Made by a program: the position numbers and the translations under genes. 64,000 nt of DNA. Source: Crassaminicella thermophila. GTDB taxonomy: Bacteria > Bacillota > Clostridia > Peptostreptococcales > Thermotaleaceae. Every line of letters begins with the position of its first letter. Position 1 is the stretch's first letter. A model generated the notes under the pieces. That model was not told the DNA's origin. It was given only the letters and a program-made list of their open reading frames with translations, and made no database searches. The stretch spans positions 1 through 64,000 of the forward strand of contig NZ_CP042243.1 in NCBI RefSeq assembly GCF_008152325.1, written 5' to 3'. Of this stretch, positions 27,308 to 37,419 are shown one piece after another.

Positions 27308-27874
27308 GTGAATAATCCATTTTATGACAAGATAGAAGCAAATCCTGTTATTGCAGCAGTAAACAGTATAGAAAAAATTGATTTAGCTATTAAATCTCCT
27401 TGTGAAATTGTTTTTTTGCTAACAGGGAATATTTTCAACTTAAAAGGAACCATAGATAAGGTTAAGGACAATGGCATGGATATATATGTGCATATTGATT
27501 TAATGGAAGGATTTTCAAAAGATATGACAGCATTAAAATATATCTATGAAAATATGAAGCCTGACGGAATTATTACGACAAAGAGTAGTTTAGTAAAAGC
27601 GGCAAAAAGTATGAATATATATGCCATACAAAGACTGTTTATATTGGATTCTCTTTCTCTTGAGAGAGGAATTAATTCTATAAATGCTACGAAGCCTGAT
27701 GCAATTGAGATTTTACCTGGCATTATGCCTAAAATTATAAAAAAAATTTATAATGAAACAAAGTTACCAGTAATAGGAGGTGGTTTAATAAACGATAAAG
27801 AAGATGTCATTGAAAGTCTTAAGGCAGGAGCTATAGGGATTTCAACAAGTAAAGAAGAAATTTGGTATATGTAA
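27308..27874 (+). CDS. glpP: Glycerol-3-phosphate-responsive antiterminator GlpP
   Basis: GlpP binds glycerol-3-phosphate and nascent glp leader RNA to prevent premature termination. The 188-residue protein is a TIM-barrel-like fold with the family blocks CEIVFLLTGNIFNLKG, VHIDLMEGFSKD, DGIITTKSSLVKAAK, EILPGIMPKII and PVIGGGLI. The frame opens with GTG after GAGGAGA. The gene follows a leader terminator of the kind it is expected to control, and it precedes glpT. Confidence 0.94.
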   Translation: MNNPFYDKIEANPVIAAVNSIEKIDLAIKSPCEIVFLLTGNIFNLKGTIDKVKDNGMDIYVHIDLMEGFSKDMTALKYIYENMKPDGIITTKSSLVKAAKSMNIYAIQRLFILDSLSLERGINSINATKPDAIEILPGIMPKIIKKIYNETKLPVIGGGLINDKEDVIESLKAGAIGISTSKEEIWYM

Positions 27875-27978
27875 AAAATGAAGATTTTTTATTAATCTTT
27901 GGGAAAATGTTTTCTAAGCTTATGTGTTAATTTACATATAAGAATTAAAATTATATTATTCAGAAAGGTGGTAATAAA

Positions 27979-29322
27979 ATGCTAGAATTTTTCAAACCTG
28001 CCCCGGCCATCGACCGTATGCCAGAGCATAAAATCGATGCGGAATATAAAAGATACAGAATGCAGGTATTTATGAGTATCTTTATTGGTTATGCAGCCTA
28101 TTATTTCATTAGAAAAAACTTTAATATGGCTGTACCATATCTAATCGAAACATATGGATACACAAAAGCACAAATTGGTATAGTAGGTTCTGCACTAGGA
28201 TTATCTTATGGATTAAGTAAGTTTATAATGGGGAATGTATCAGATCGATGTAATCCAAGATATTTTATGGCAGCTGGACTTATATTATCTGGATTTGTAA
28301 ATATGATGTTTGGTTATGCATCATCTATTCCTATGTTATTTATTTTAATGTTTATGAATGGTTGGTTCCAAGGTATGGGATGGCCACCATCTGGAAGAAC
28401 AATGACACACTGGTTTTCAGATAAAGAGCGTGGTGTAAAAATGGCTATTTGGAATGTTGCTCATAACGTTGGAGGAGCTTTAGTTCCAAGATTAGCATTA
28501 ACAGGATTAGCAGTATTTGCTACATGGAGAGGAATGTTCTACTTTCCAGCAACATTATCTATTGCTGTTGGTATTGGTATTTTAATTTTCTTAAGAGATA
28601 CACCTCAATCAGTTGGTCTACCACCTATTGAGGAGTATAAAAATGACTATCCAGAACATGATGTGGAGGATAGAGAAAGAGAATTATCTGCAAAAGAAAT
28701 CCTTTTTAAATATGTGTTATGCAACAAGTATATTTGGTATATTGCTATTGCAAACATTTTTGTATATTTAGTAAGATATGGTGTTATGGATTGGATTCCT
28801 ACATATTTAAAAGAAGTGAAAGGCTTTAATATTAAAGAAGCTGGTTTAGCTTTTGAATTATTCGAATGGGCAGCTATTCCAGGAACAATTATCGTTGGAT
28901 GGATCAGTGATAAGATATTCCATGGAAGAAGGGCACCAATGGGTGTAATTTGTATGTTAGGTGTAATTGCGGCAGTATTTATCTATTGGAAGAGTGATAG
29001 TATGATGGCTATTAATATAGCTGTTGCTTCAGTAGGGGCTTTAATTTATGGACCAGTAATGCTTATTGGAGTTGCAGCTCTTGACTATGTACCGAAAAAA
29101 GCAGCAGGTACTGCAGCAGGTTTCACTGGACTATTTGGTTATGTAGGTGGAGCAGTATTAGCGAATGCAGCTGTAGGAGCTATTGTTGATAAAGCAGGAT
29201 GGGATGGAGGATTTAAGTTAATTATTGCAGCTTGTTTCATAGCAGTATTCTTCTTAGCTCTTACATGGAATACTCATGATAGATCAGAAAAAAGTAAAGA
29301 AGAGGCTTTTAGTAAAGCTTAA
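27979..29322 (+). CDS. glpT: Glycerol-3-phosphate transporter (MFS)
   Basis: The 447-residue membrane protein belongs to the organophosphate:phosphate antiporter branch of the major facilitator superfamily. The N-terminus RYRMQVFMSIFIGYAAYYFIRKNFNMAVPYL and the block GWFQGMGWPPSGRTMTHWFS are typical of GlpT/UhpT, with about twelve membrane segments. It imports glycerol-3-phosphate in exchange for phosphate. AAAGGTGG precedes the ATG. The glpP neighbour and the downstream G3P oxidoreductase genes support G3P rather than hexose phosphate as substrate. Confidence 0.93.
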   Translation: MLEFFKPAPAIDRMPEHKIDAEYKRYRMQVFMSIFIGYAAYYFIRKNFNMAVPYLIETYGYTKAQIGIVGSALGLSYGLSKFIMGNVSDRCNPRYFMAAGLILSGFVNMMFGYASSIPMLFILMFMNGWFQGMGWPPSGRTMTHWFSDKERGVKMAIWNVAHNVGGALVPRLALTGLAVFATWRGMFYFPATLSIAVGIGILIFLRDTPQSVGLPPIEEYKNDYPEHDVEDRERELSAKEILFKYVLCNKYIWYIAIANIFVYLVRYGVMDWIPTYLKEVKGFNIKEAGLAFELFEWAAIPGTIIVGWISDKIFHGRRAPMGVICMLGVIAAVFIYWKSDSMMAINIAVASVGALIYGPVMLIGVAALDYVPKKAAGTAAGFTGLFGYVGGAVLANAAVGAIVDKAGWDGGFKLIIAACFIAVFFLALTWNTHDRSEKSKEEAFSKA

Positions 29323-29355
29323 ATTATGTTATAATAAATGAAAATAAATATTTAA

Positions 29356-29424
29356 AGGCGTGAGAAGTGGAGAGCCGTACAAAGTTATCCTATGAAATAG
29401 GTTTAGCTTTGCGCGGCTTTTTTT
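29356..29424 (+). promoter_or_regulatory. Leader terminator, putative GlpP antitermination site 2
   Basis: The same lead-in as in the glpP leader (GGC-TGAGAA-TGGAGAGCC) precedes a hairpin GCCGTACAAAG.../...CTTTGCGCGGC and seven T. Only the lead-in and hairpin ends are conserved, as expected for a protein-binding terminator. A TATAAT at 29330-29335 just upstream could start a separate transcript, although its -35 match is poor. Confidence 0.75.
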
Positions 29425-29454
29425 ATTTGCAAAGTTAATGAAGGAGGTAATTAT

Positions 29455-30936
29455 ATGTATGATGTAGCGGTAATTGGTGCTGGTGTTATAGGTACTTTTA
29501 TAGCAAGAGAGTTATCAAAGTTTGATTTAAAAATTATATTAATAGATAAAGAAACAGACATAGCAAATGGGACAACAAAAGCAAACAGTGCAATTGTCCA
29601 TGCTGGATATGATGCAAAACCAGGTACTTTAAAAGGTAAATTAAATGCTTTAGGAAACCCTATGTTTGATAAAGTATGTAAAGAGTTGGATGTGCCTTTT
29701 AAAAGAATTGGGTCTTTGGTTATTGCTACGAATCAAGAAGAAATGGAAAGTATAAAGGAGTTATATGAAAGAGGAATTAAAAATAACATTCCTGATATAA
29801 AAATATTATCTCAGAAAGAAGTAAGGAAAATGGAACCAAATTTAAATAAAGAAATTATCGGTGCTTTATATGCGCCTACTGCAGGAATAGTTAGCCCTTG
29901 GGAATTAGCAGTGGCACTTGCAGAAAATGCAGCAGATAATGGAGCGGAAATTAAACTTGAAACAGAAGTTACAGGAATAAAAAAGAAAGAAGAAGAATTT
30001 TTTATTCAAACAACTAATGGAAAAATTAAAGCAAAATATGTGATTAACTGTGCAGGAGTTTATGCTGATAAAATTAATGAAATGATTGCTTCTAAAACTT
30101 TTGAAATTCACCCAAGAAGAGGACAGTACAATATTTTAGATAAAAGCACAGGAGATATTGTAAATCATGTAATCTTCCAAGCACCAACAAAGCTAGGAAA
30201 AGGAGTACTTGTAGCACCTACAGTACATGGAAATCTATTAGTTGGGCCAGATGCTGAAGATCTTAATGATAAAGAAAATACAGAAACAACTAGTGAAAGA
30301 ATTGCATTTATTAGAGAAAGATCTAAAAAAACAATAAAAGAAATACCATTTGGTACAACTATTACTAGCTTTGCAGGATTAAGAGCTGTATCTAATGTAG
30401 GGGATTTTATTATAGAAGAAGCAAAAGAAGCAAAAGGATTTATTAATGTGGCAGGAATTGAGTCTCCTGGATTATCAGCAGCTCCAGCTATTGCACAATA
30501 TGTAATAGAGATTTTTAAAGGAGTTAAGAAAGATTTAAAAGAGAAAAAGAATTTTAATCCAACTAGAAAACCAGTAATCAGATTTATGGAGCTAAGTGAT
30601 GAAGAGAAGGCTGAATTAATAAAGAAAGATCCAAGATATGGAAGAATAATTTGTAGATGTGAAAATATTACAGAGGGTGAAATTGTAGATGTAATAAACA
30701 GAAATGCAGGAGCAAGAACAGTAGATGCTGTTAAGAGAAGAGCTAGGCCTGGTATGGGAAGATGCCAAGGTGGATTTTGTGGACCAAGAGTAATGGAAAT
30801 TTTGGCAAGAGAACTAGGAAAAGATATTACTGAAATAGTAAAAGATCAAAAGGATTCATATATTTTAACAGAAGAAACAAAGAAAAATAATCAATCAGAA
30901 GTAGATGTTATAGAAGATATGACAATGGTATCTTAA
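29455..30936 (+). CDS. FAD-dependent glycerol-3-phosphate dehydrogenase-like subunit with [2Fe-2S] domain (GlpA-like)
   Basis: This 493-residue flavoprotein starts with the FAD-binding motif VIGAGVIGTFIARELSKF and carries a DAO-type oxidoreductase domain over about 370 residues. A C-terminal BFD-like [2Fe-2S] domain follows, with cysteines in ICRCENITEGE and GRCQGGFCGPRVME. It resembles GlpA of the anaerobic enzyme and the G3P oxidase-like proteins of Thermotoga and clostridia. It lies 11 bases from the next flavoprotein gene. The likely reaction is oxidation of glycerol-3-phosphate to DHAP; the electron acceptor is not evident. Confidence 0.88.
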   Translation: MYDVAVIGAGVIGTFIARELSKFDLKIILIDKETDIANGTTKANSAIVHAGYDAKPGTLKGKLNALGNPMFDKVCKELDVPFKRIGSLVIATNQEEMESIKELYERGIKNNIPDIKILSQKEVRKMEPNLNKEIIGALYAPTAGIVSPWELAVALAENAADNGAEIKLETEVTGIKKKEEEFFIQTTNGKIKAKYVINCAGVYADKINEMIASKTFEIHPRRGQYNILDKSTGDIVNHVIFQAPTKLGKGVLVAPTVHGNLLVGPDAEDLNDKENTETTSERIAFIRERSKKTIKEIPFGTTITSFAGLRAVSNVGDFIIEEAKEAKGFINVAGIESPGLSAAPAIAQYVIEIFKGVKKDLKEKKNFNPTRKPVIRFMELSDEEKAELIKKDPRYGRIICRCENITEGEIVDVINRNAGARTVDAVKRRARPGMGRCQGGFCGPRVMEILARELGKDITEIVKDQKDSYILTEETKKNNQSEVDVIEDMTMVS

Positions 30937-30947
30937 GGAGTGATAAT

Positions 30948-32213
30948 ATGTTGAAATATGATATTGTAGTAATAGGAGGAGGTCCTGCTGGGCTTGCTGC
31001 AGCAATTGAAGCAAAGAAAAATGGCGTAGATAGTATTTTAGTAATAGAAAGAGATAGAGAATTGGGTGGAATACTTCAACAATGTATCCATAATGGATTT
31101 GGGCTACATGAGTTTAAGGAAGAATTAACAGGGCCAGAATATGCAGAAAAGTTTATTGTTCAGTTAAAAGAGTTAGGAATTGAATATAAGTTAGATACAA
31201 TGGTACTTGATATAAGAGAAGATAAAATTATTAGTGCTATTAATACTGTAGATGGGTTTATGGCAATAAAAGCAAAAGCTATTGTACTTGCAATGGGATG
31301 CAGGGAAAGAACTAGAGGAGCAATAAATATTCCTGGAACAAGACCAGCAGGAGTATTTACTGCAGGAACAGCACAAAGATTTGTTAATATGGAAGGGTAC
31401 ATGGTAGGAAGAAAGGTAGTAATCTTAGGTTCTGGGGATATTGGATTAATTATGGCTAGAAGAATGACTTTAGAAGGAGCAGAAGTTTTAGCTGTAGCAG
31501 AACTTATGCCTTTCTCTGGAGGTCTTACACGAAATATTGTACAATGCTTAGATGATTATAACATTCCATTATTATTGAGTCATACATTAATAAAAATTAA
31601 AGGTAAAAATAGGGTAGAGGGAGTAGTTATTGCAAAGGTTGATGAGAATAGAAAGCCTATCCCAGGGACAGAAAAAGAATTTGAATGTGATACATTATTA
31701 TTGTCTGTAGGATTAATTCCAGAAAATGAACTTTCTATACAAGCTGGAATTAAATTAGATCCAGTTACTTCAGGACCAATCGTAAATGAAGCAATGGAGA
31801 CAAATATAGAAGGTATATTTGCTTGTGGAAATGTAGTACATGTGCATGATCTTGTTGACTTTGTTACAGCAGAAAGTAGAAGAGCAGGAGAAAATGCGGC
31901 AAAATATGTGAAAAATAAATTAAAGAAAGATGGAGCAGTTTTAAAAACACAGCCAGGAGATGGTATTCGATATATTGTACCTCATGTAGTAAGATCAGAG
32001 AATATTGAAAAAAATCTAGATTTATTTATGAGAGTTGATAATGTATATCATAATATGAATATGGTAGTAAAAGTAGACGGAAAAGAAATTAAGAGAATTA
32101 AGAAAAGACACTTAGCCCCAGGAGAAATGGAATCTGTAAGGATTAATAAAGAAGATTTAGCATGTATTTATGAATCAGTAATTACTGTTTCTTTAGAAAG
32201 GGAGGGTGCTTAA
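30948..32213 (+). CDS. NAD(P)/FAD-dependent oxidoreductase (second subunit of the G3P oxidoreductase)
   Basis: The 421-residue protein has two Rossmann motifs, VIGGGPAGLAAAIEAKKNG at the start and VVILGSGDIGLIMARRM near residue 155, as in thioredoxin-reductase-like NADH-dependent flavoproteins. In this three-gene arrangement it probably moves electrons between the GlpA-like subunit and a nicotinamide or ferredoxin pool. AAGGAG precedes the ATG, and the stop overlaps the next start by one base. The name glpB is avoided since it differs from the E. coli subunit. Confidence 0.85.
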   Translation: MLKYDIVVIGGGPAGLAAAIEAKKNGVDSILVIERDRELGGILQQCIHNGFGLHEFKEELTGPEYAEKFIVQLKELGIEYKLDTMVLDIREDKIISAINTVDGFMAIKAKAIVLAMGCRERTRGAINIPGTRPAGVFTAGTAQRFVNMEGYMVGRKVVILGSGDIGLIMARRMTLEGAEVLAVAELMPFSGGLTRNIVQCLDDYNIPLLLSHTLIKIKGKNRVEGVVIAKVDENRKPIPGTEKEFECDTLLLSVGLIPENELSIQAGIKLDPVTSGPIVNEAMETNIEGIFACGNVVHVHDLVDFVTAESRRAGENAAKYVKNKLKKDGAVLKTQPGDGIRYIVPHVVRSENIEKNLDLFMRVDNVYHNMNMVVKVDGKEIKRIKKRHLAPGEMESVRINKEDLACIYESVITVSLEREGA

Positions 32214-32566
32214 TGGAAAAACACGAATTGATATGTATTGTATGTCCAATGGGATGTCGCTTAGAAGCTATAAAAGAAAAAGAGGAATACAAAATAGAAG
32301 GAAATAAATGTCCTAGAGGAAAAGAATATGGTATAAAAGAATTGACTAATCCAACAAGGGTAGTAACTTCAACTGTAAGGATAAAAGGTGGGATGCTCAA
32401 TAGACTTCCTGTTAAGACAAATGGAGATATTCCAAAAGAAAAAATATTTGAATGTATGAAGTTATTAGACCTTATTGAAGTTGAAGCACCAATAAAAGCA
32501 GGAGATATTATTGTAAAAGATCTTTTTGGAACAGGTGTAGATATTATAGCGGCTAGAAGCATGTAA
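32213..32566 (+). CDS. DUF1667 domain protein, small Cys-rich subunit
   Basis: The 117-residue protein has the family core ICIVCPMGCRL...GNKCPRGKEYG, four cysteines that probably hold a metal or Fe-S centre, then VTSTVRIKGG and PVKTNGDIPKE. DUF1667 proteins nearly always follow the two flavoprotein genes seen here and are likely a small electron-transfer subunit. Its ATG overlaps the upstream stop codon, indicating coupling. A terminator follows. Confidence 0.9.
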   Translation: MEKHELICIVCPMGCRLEAIKEKEEYKIEGNKCPRGKEYGIKELTNPTRVVTSTVRIKGGMLNRLPVKTNGDIPKEKIFECMKLLDLIEVEAPIKAGDIIVKDLFGTGVDIIAARSM

Positions 32567-32572
32567 ATTATA

Positions 32573-32603
32573 TGAGTGGGCTTTCAATGGCCCATATTTT
32601 TTT
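32573..32603 (+). terminator. Terminator after the glp operon
   Basis: GTGGGC and GGCCCA form a short stem followed by ATATTTTTTTAG. It is weak but well placed. Confidence 0.6.
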
Positions 32604-32645
32604 AGTTATTGTTCAAAAAAAAATGATAAAAAGCTTTAGTTTATA

Positions 32646-32659
32646 AGAAAACGCTTTCA
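32646..32659 (+). promoter_or_regulatory. Candidate cre (CcpA) site
   Basis: AGAAAACGCTTTCA matches the catabolite-response consensus TGWAARCGYTWNCW at all but the first base. It lies in the 400-base gap between the glp operon terminator and the GntR gene, about 230 bases upstream of the gntR promoter. The remainder of this gap is AT-rich and shows no gene. Confidence 0.4.
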
Positions 32660-32877
32660 AAAGTGCAGGAAAAAATGATAGAGATGTCATTATATATATA
32701 CTATGAAATATATAAAGACTTTATGGCATGATATTATAGAAATATGTGAAAATACGTAAAATGGTGTGATGTACAATTACAAAAAGGTTTAGAAATGAAG
32801 CTAAAAAAAAATATATATCATGCAATCTGCAAGAGTAGATGCAATAACTTTCAAATACTTGAAAATACTTGTATACA

Positions 32878-32906
32878 TTGACATTACGGTATATTTGTAT
32901 TAAAAT
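32878..32906 (+). promoter_or_regulatory. Sigma-A promoter for the GntR gene
   Basis: A perfect TTGACA and TAAAAT with a 17-base spacer, about 65 bases before the start codon. Confidence 0.75.
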
Positions 32907-32969
32907 ATCCTTGCAAGAAGTATGCTTACCGATAATTAGGTAAAATATCAATGAAATGTGGTGGGTAGT

Positions 32970-33647
32970 ATGGCAAGGGATATATTAAAGGAAGATAGCA
33001 CAGGGTTGTCTCTAACAGCAAAAATATTCAATATACTAAGAGAAGATATATTAAATGGAAAATATGCTGAAGGCGAAAAGTTAGGAGAAGCAAAATTAGC
33101 TGAGGAGCTTGGTGTAAGCCGTACACCAGTAAGAGAAGCCCTCAAACAGCTTGAACTTGATGGCATTGTAGAGAATAAACCAAATAGAGGAGTAATTGTA
33201 CTTGGTATATCCAAACAAGATATCGAAGATATATATACTATAAGAGCAGCTATAGAAGGAATTGCAGCTAGATGGGCTGTAGAAAGAATTACAGAAGAAG
33301 AATTGAATGAATTAAAAGAAACATATGAATTAATGGAGTTTTATACTTTTAAAAATGATGTTGAAAAATTTGCAGAACTAAATACAAAATTTCATGAAAC
33401 AATTTACAAAGCAACGAAGAGTCGATATCTTGAACAAGTATTGAAAGATTTTCAGTACTATATGAAAAAAACTAGAAGAAAATCTCTTCAAGTTGAGGGA
33501 AGGATTAAAGAATCATTAGAAGAACATAAAGTTATTTTAGATGCCTTTTTTAAAAAAGATGCAGAAGCAGCACAAAATGCCCTTACGATACATGTTGAGA
33601 ATTCAAGAAAGAACGTAGAACAAAATGTAAAAAATCAAAATAACTAA
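32970..33647 (+). CDS. GntR family transcriptional regulator (FadR/FCD type)
   Basis: The protein has an N-terminal winged helix with LGVSRTPVREALKQLELDG as recognition region and a C-terminal FCD effector domain (about 90-220). The FCD domain contains the usual metal-site histidines (LNTKFHETIY, ALTIHVENS). FCD regulators typically sense organic acids or sugars. I chose the ATG after GGTGGG; GTG codons 9 and 12 bases upstream are alternatives. It is monocistronic, with its own promoter and terminator. The ligand and targets are unknown; the adjacent glp operon is a possible target but nothing in the sequence proves it. Confidence 0.87.
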   Translation: MARDILKEDSTGLSLTAKIFNILREDILNGKYAEGEKLGEAKLAEELGVSRTPVREALKQLELDGIVENKPNRGVIVLGISKQDIEDIYTIRAAIEGIAARWAVERITEEELNELKETYELMEFYTFKNDVEKFAELNTKFHETIYKATKSRYLEQVLKDFQYYMKKTRRKSLQVEGRIKESLEEHKVILDAFFKKDAEAAQNALTIHVENSRKNVEQNVKNQNN

Positions 33648-33651
33648 AGAT

Positions 33652-33681
33652 AAAAAGACTACTGTACAGTAGTCTTTTTTT
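33652..33681 (+). terminator. Terminator after the GntR gene
   Basis: AAAAAGACTACTG pairs with CAGTAGTCTTTTT, a perfect palindromic stem with T-tract. Confidence 0.88.
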
Positions 33682-33697
33682 ATAAGGAGGATTTATT

Positions 33698-35134
33698 ATG
33701 AAAGATGCTATTATTTTAAGTAAACTTAAAAAACTCTCAAAAGAAAATATTGTATCTTTTCATATTCCAGGGCATAAAAACGGTAAAATATACCAAAGAT
33801 ACAATAAGAAATATTTCCCAGAATCAATATTATCGTTAGATGTAACAGAAATTCCTGGGACAGATAATCTGCACAATCCAGAAGAAATGATTAAGGAAGC
33901 ACAAGACCAAGCAGCAAAATTTTTTGAAGCAGAGCATACCTTCTTTCTTATAAATGGAACTTCTACAGGAAATATTTCAGCACTTATGACAGTGGCAAAC
34001 CCTAATGAAAAAGTAATTGTAGCAAGAGACTGTCATAAATCTGTGATGCATGGATTAATACTTGGAGGACTTATTCCTGTATATATTACTCCAGAAGTAA
34101 GCAAAGAATCGAATATTCCTATGGGGATTAAACCAGAAAAAATAGAAAAGGCCATTGTAAAAAATCCTGATGTAAAAGCTGTAATCCTTACCTATCCTAA
34201 TTATTATGGGATCTGCTCAGATATTGAAGCTATTGCTAATATTGTACATAAATATGAAAAAATATTGATTGTAGATGAAGCCCATGGTTCACATTTTAAT
34301 CTAAGTGAAGATTTGCCTATTCCAGCTATAAAGGCAGGTGCAGATATTGTAGTTCAAAGTATTCATAAAACACTTCCTAGTTTTACTCAAAGTTCTATGC
34401 TTCATGTAAAATCAAATAGAGTAGATATAGAGCGTTTAAGATTTATGCTAATGATGAATCAAAGCAGCAGCCCTTCATATTTATTAATGAGTTCATTAGA
34501 TGTAGCAAGAGCTATTTCAGAGAATGAAGGAAAGAGCTTGATGAAGGAATTGTTAGAAAGTATAGATTATTTTCATGAAAAAATTGCTAATGAGGAAGGG
34601 ATAAAAGTTCTAGATAAAAATTTAATAGGAAAATATGGTGTTAAAAATATTGATAAAACAAGGCTTGTAATAGACATGACAAAATTGGGGATTAGTGGTA
34701 TTACTTTAGATAAACTATTGAGAGAAAGATATAAAATACAGATGGAGATGAGTGATATAAATAATGTTGTAGCAGTATGTACCATTGGGAATGATAGGAA
34801 GGATTTTGAAAAATTATTAAAGGCATTGATTAATATTAAAAAAGAAATAACTTACAAAAAGATATATTTGCCACCATTTTTTTATCATGTTCCTAAGATG
34901 AAAATAACCCCAAGAGATGCTGCTTTTCGAAAAAAAACAGCAATAAATTTTGAAGAAAGTATTGGGAAAATTAGTGGAGAATATATAATCCCTTATCCAC
35001 CTGGAATACCTATTTTATGCCCTGGAGAAGAAATTACTGATGAAATAATCATATATATAAAAAGCTTAAAGGAAAGAGGAATAAATATTATTGGGATGGA
35101 TGACGTGGATTTAGAGAAAATAAAAGTAATATAA
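33698..35134 (+). CDS. PLP-dependent Orn/Lys/Arg decarboxylase family protein (SpeA/YaaO-like)
   Basis: The 478-residue enzyme belongs to the fold-I decarboxylases. The N-terminus carries SFHIPGHKNG, the middle FLINGTSTGNISALM and VDEAHGSHF, and the PLP lysine is in VQSIHKTLPSFTQSSMLH. The C-terminal Orn/Lys/Arg domain ends with YPPGIPILCPGE. Substrate (arginine or lysine) cannot be assigned from sequence alone; polyamine synthesis is the likely role. AAGGAGG precedes the ATG. In many Firmicutes a relative sits near tmk and holB, which is not the case here. Confidence 0.88.
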   Translation: MKDAIILSKLKKLSKENIVSFHIPGHKNGKIYQRYNKKYFPESILSLDVTEIPGTDNLHNPEEMIKEAQDQAAKFFEAEHTFFLINGTSTGNISALMTVANPNEKVIVARDCHKSVMHGLILGGLIPVYITPEVSKESNIPMGIKPEKIEKAIVKNPDVKAVILTYPNYYGICSDIEAIANIVHKYEKILIVDEAHGSHFNLSEDLPIPAIKAGADIVVQSIHKTLPSFTQSSMLHVKSNRVDIERLRFMLMMNQSSSPSYLLMSSLDVARAISENEGKSLMKELLESIDYFHEKIANEEGIKVLDKNLIGKYGVKNIDKTRLVIDMTKLGISGITLDKLLRERYKIQMEMSDINNVVAVCTIGNDRKDFEKLLKALINIKKEITYKKIYLPPFFYHVPKMKITPRDAAFRKKTAINFEESIGKISGEYIIPYPPGIPILCPGEEITDEIIIYIKSLKERGINIIGMDDVDLEKIKVI

Positions 35135-35243
35135 TAAACAGAAGATTAAAAATTTAGCAAGGTCATTATAGATAAAAGGATATTTACCAATTATGTCGAA
35201 ATATTACATTTGTAAAAAAAACAACAAAATAGGGGAGAGGCAT

Positions 35244-37355
35244 ATGAAGAGTATAAAGCATCAATTGATTTGGGTTATGCTATTACTTGTATTGGTACCT
35301 TTTATAGTATCAAGTTTTATGGGGCATTATTTTATTTCTACAAATTATGAAAAAGAAATAAAAGAAAACAATAAAATGCTTGCAAATGCTGTTGCTGATC
35401 AGGTAAGTGCTTTTATTGACAAAGCTTATACGGTAACTGAGGAAATTGTACATAACAATGATGTAAAAAGTTTTATAGCAGAAAAACAAAAAAATGTGAT
35501 AGTAGGTACAGTACAAAGAAATAATTATTTTGATCTATTGTTTATACAAGGAACAGATGGAATGCAGACAGCGAAGACAAGAGGAGTTTTGGGAGATAGG
35601 TCTAACAGATGGTGGTTTAAAAAAATTATGGAAGATAAAAAGCCTTTTGTAAGTAAATCTTATTATTCTAAAACAGGAAATATCCCTGTTACTTCAATAC
35701 TTATACCTATCTATGATGAAGATAATAATTTAAAGGGAATAATGGGTTCGGATTTAAAATTAGATTATTTACAAATGATAATAGAAAAATTTAGTACAGG
35801 AGAAAATAAGTATGCATGTGTAATAGATGGAGAAGGGGTTGTGATTGCCCATATAGATAAAAAACAGGTATCAGAACTTTATAATTATAAGAATCTTACA
35901 AAGACTGTTTTGGTAAAGGATATTAATGGCAAAGTAGTATTTGATGAAAAAGGTAATGAAAAGACAGAAATTCAAAAGATAAAAATACCAAATAAACTAC
36001 AAGAAATAACAAATAAGGCTTTAAATGGTGAGTCTGGAGTAGTTGAGTATGTTGACAATAATGGAAGTAAGGTAATCAGTGCATATACTGCGATTAGATT
36101 ACCTGGTAATTCTAATCATTGGGCTGTGATTACTGTTCAGAAAAAAGCAGAAGCAATGGCTTTTGTTACAGATGTTCAGAAAAGAAATGGATTTGTAGCA
36201 GTAGGTTTAATATTATTGGTAATATTTGTTGCATATAAGGTTTCAAATCGAATAACAAAACCTATCATTTATATGATGAAACTTATGGAAGAAGCTTCTG
36301 ATGGAGATTTAACTGTCATTTCTAATATAAAATCTAATAATGAGATAGGAAAACTTAGTGAAAGCTTCAATAAAATGATAAAAGGTATGAAAAAACTTAT
36401 TGAAAGAATTAGTGAAATGTCTAAGTCAATTGATGAATCTTCTGAATTACTAGCAGAGACTACAGAAGAATCAGCAGCAGCTATTGATGAAGTAGCAAGA
36501 ACAATTGCTGAAGTTGCAAATGGTGCAAATGAACAAGCAAAAGATATTGAATTAGGTGTTGATGCTGCATCAGATCTTTCGCAGGAAATAGAAAAAATGT
36601 CAGTACAAATAAAGGAAAGCAAAAAATATGCAGATCAAGTTTATCATATAAATAATAAAGGTATAGAAGCTATGAAGCTGTTAGAAGATAAGACATTTGA
36701 AAGCAATGAAGCTTCAAAACAAGTGGAAAAAGTAGTAAATGATTTAAGTGAAAAAACGAAAACAATTGATCATATTGTAGAAACTATTATGAGCATTTCA
36801 GAACAAACTAATTTATTAGCTTTAAATGCTGCTATTGAAGCAGCAAGAGCAGGAGATGCTGGACGTGGATTTGCAGTAGTAGCTGAAGAAGTTCGAAAGC
36901 TTGCTGAAGGAACAGGAGAATCTAGTAACAATGTAAGAGAAATTATTACAACAATTCAAAATGATGTAAGGTTCGCTCAAGAGGCAATGCAGACTTCTAA
37001 AATAGTGGTAGAAGAACAAAATAAGGCAATTCAGCACACACAAGAAACATTTAAACATATTGCAAAAGCAGTTGAAACAATTGTAGATAAAATAAATAGT
37101 ATGGTTTATAGTGTAGAAAGTATATCTATCAGTAAAGATAAAGTGATGTCAGTTATTCAAAATGTATCTAATGTATCAGAAGAAACAGCTGCATCTTCTC
37201 AGCAGGTATCTGCTTCTACTGAGGAGCAGACTGCATCTATAGAACAGTTAAGTTCTCTTGCAGAAGAATTAGAGCAAATGGTAAAAGAACTGGATGAAAC
37301 AATAAAAGTATTTAAGTTAAATGATGAACTGAAAAATAATTCTATCTTGGCCTAA
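35244..37355 (+). CDS. Methyl-accepting chemotaxis protein with extracellular Cache sensor
   Basis: The 703-residue chemoreceptor has a first membrane segment at about 7-29, a periplasm-side Cache-type ligand domain (about 35-290, with [20 protein letters not shown]), a second membrane segment near 315-335, a HAMP domain and a long signalling coiled coil. The hairpin tip is the hallmark [37 protein letters not shown] chose the ATG after GGGGAGAGG; an upstream ATG would add 17 polar residues before the membrane segment. No chemotaxis genes are adjacent, and the ligand is unknown. Confidence 0.93.
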   Translation: MKSIKHQLIWVMLLLVLVPFIVSSFMGHYFISTNYEKEIKENNKMLANAVADQVSAFIDKAYTVTEEIVHNNDVKSFIAEKQKNVIVGTVQRNNYFDLLFIQGTDGMQTAKTRGVLGDRSNRWWFKKIMEDKKPFVSKSYYSKTGNIPVTSILIPIYDEDNNLKGIMGSDLKLDYLQMIIEKFSTGENKYACVIDGEGVVIAHIDKKQVSELYNYKNLTKTVLVKDINGKVVFDEKGNEKTEIQKIKIPNKLQEITNKALNGESGVVEYVDNNGSKVISAYTAIRLPGNSNHWAVITVQKKAEAMAFVTDVQKRNGFVAVGLILLVIFVAYKVSNRITKPIIYMMKLMEEASDGDLTVISNIKSNNEIGKLSESFNKMIKGMKKLIERISEMSKSIDESSELLAETTEESAAAIDEVARTIAEVANGANEQAKDIELGVDAASDLSQEIEKMSVQIKESKKYADQVYHINNKGIEAMKLLEDKTFESNEASKQVEKVVNDLSEKTKTIDHIVETIMSISEQTNLLALNAAIEAARAGDAGRGFAVVAEEVRKLAEGTGESSNNVREIITTIQNDVRFAQEAMQTSKIVVEEQNKAIQHTQETFKHIAKAVETIVDKINSMVYSVESISISKDKVMSVIQNVSNVSEETAASSQQVSASTEEQTASIEQLSSLAEELEQMVKELDETIKVFKLNDELKNNSILA

Positions 37356-37380
37356 GGATTTAGTCCTTAGGTTTTTATTA
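37350..37380 (+). terminator. Terminator overlapping the chemoreceptor stop codon
   Basis: CCTAAGGA and TCCTTAGG form the stem, followed by TTTTTATT. The stop codon TAA is inside the left arm. Confidence 0.8.
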
Positions 37381-37419
37381 TGGTATAATATTTTAAACGA
37401 TTATAGAGAGGAAGATGTC

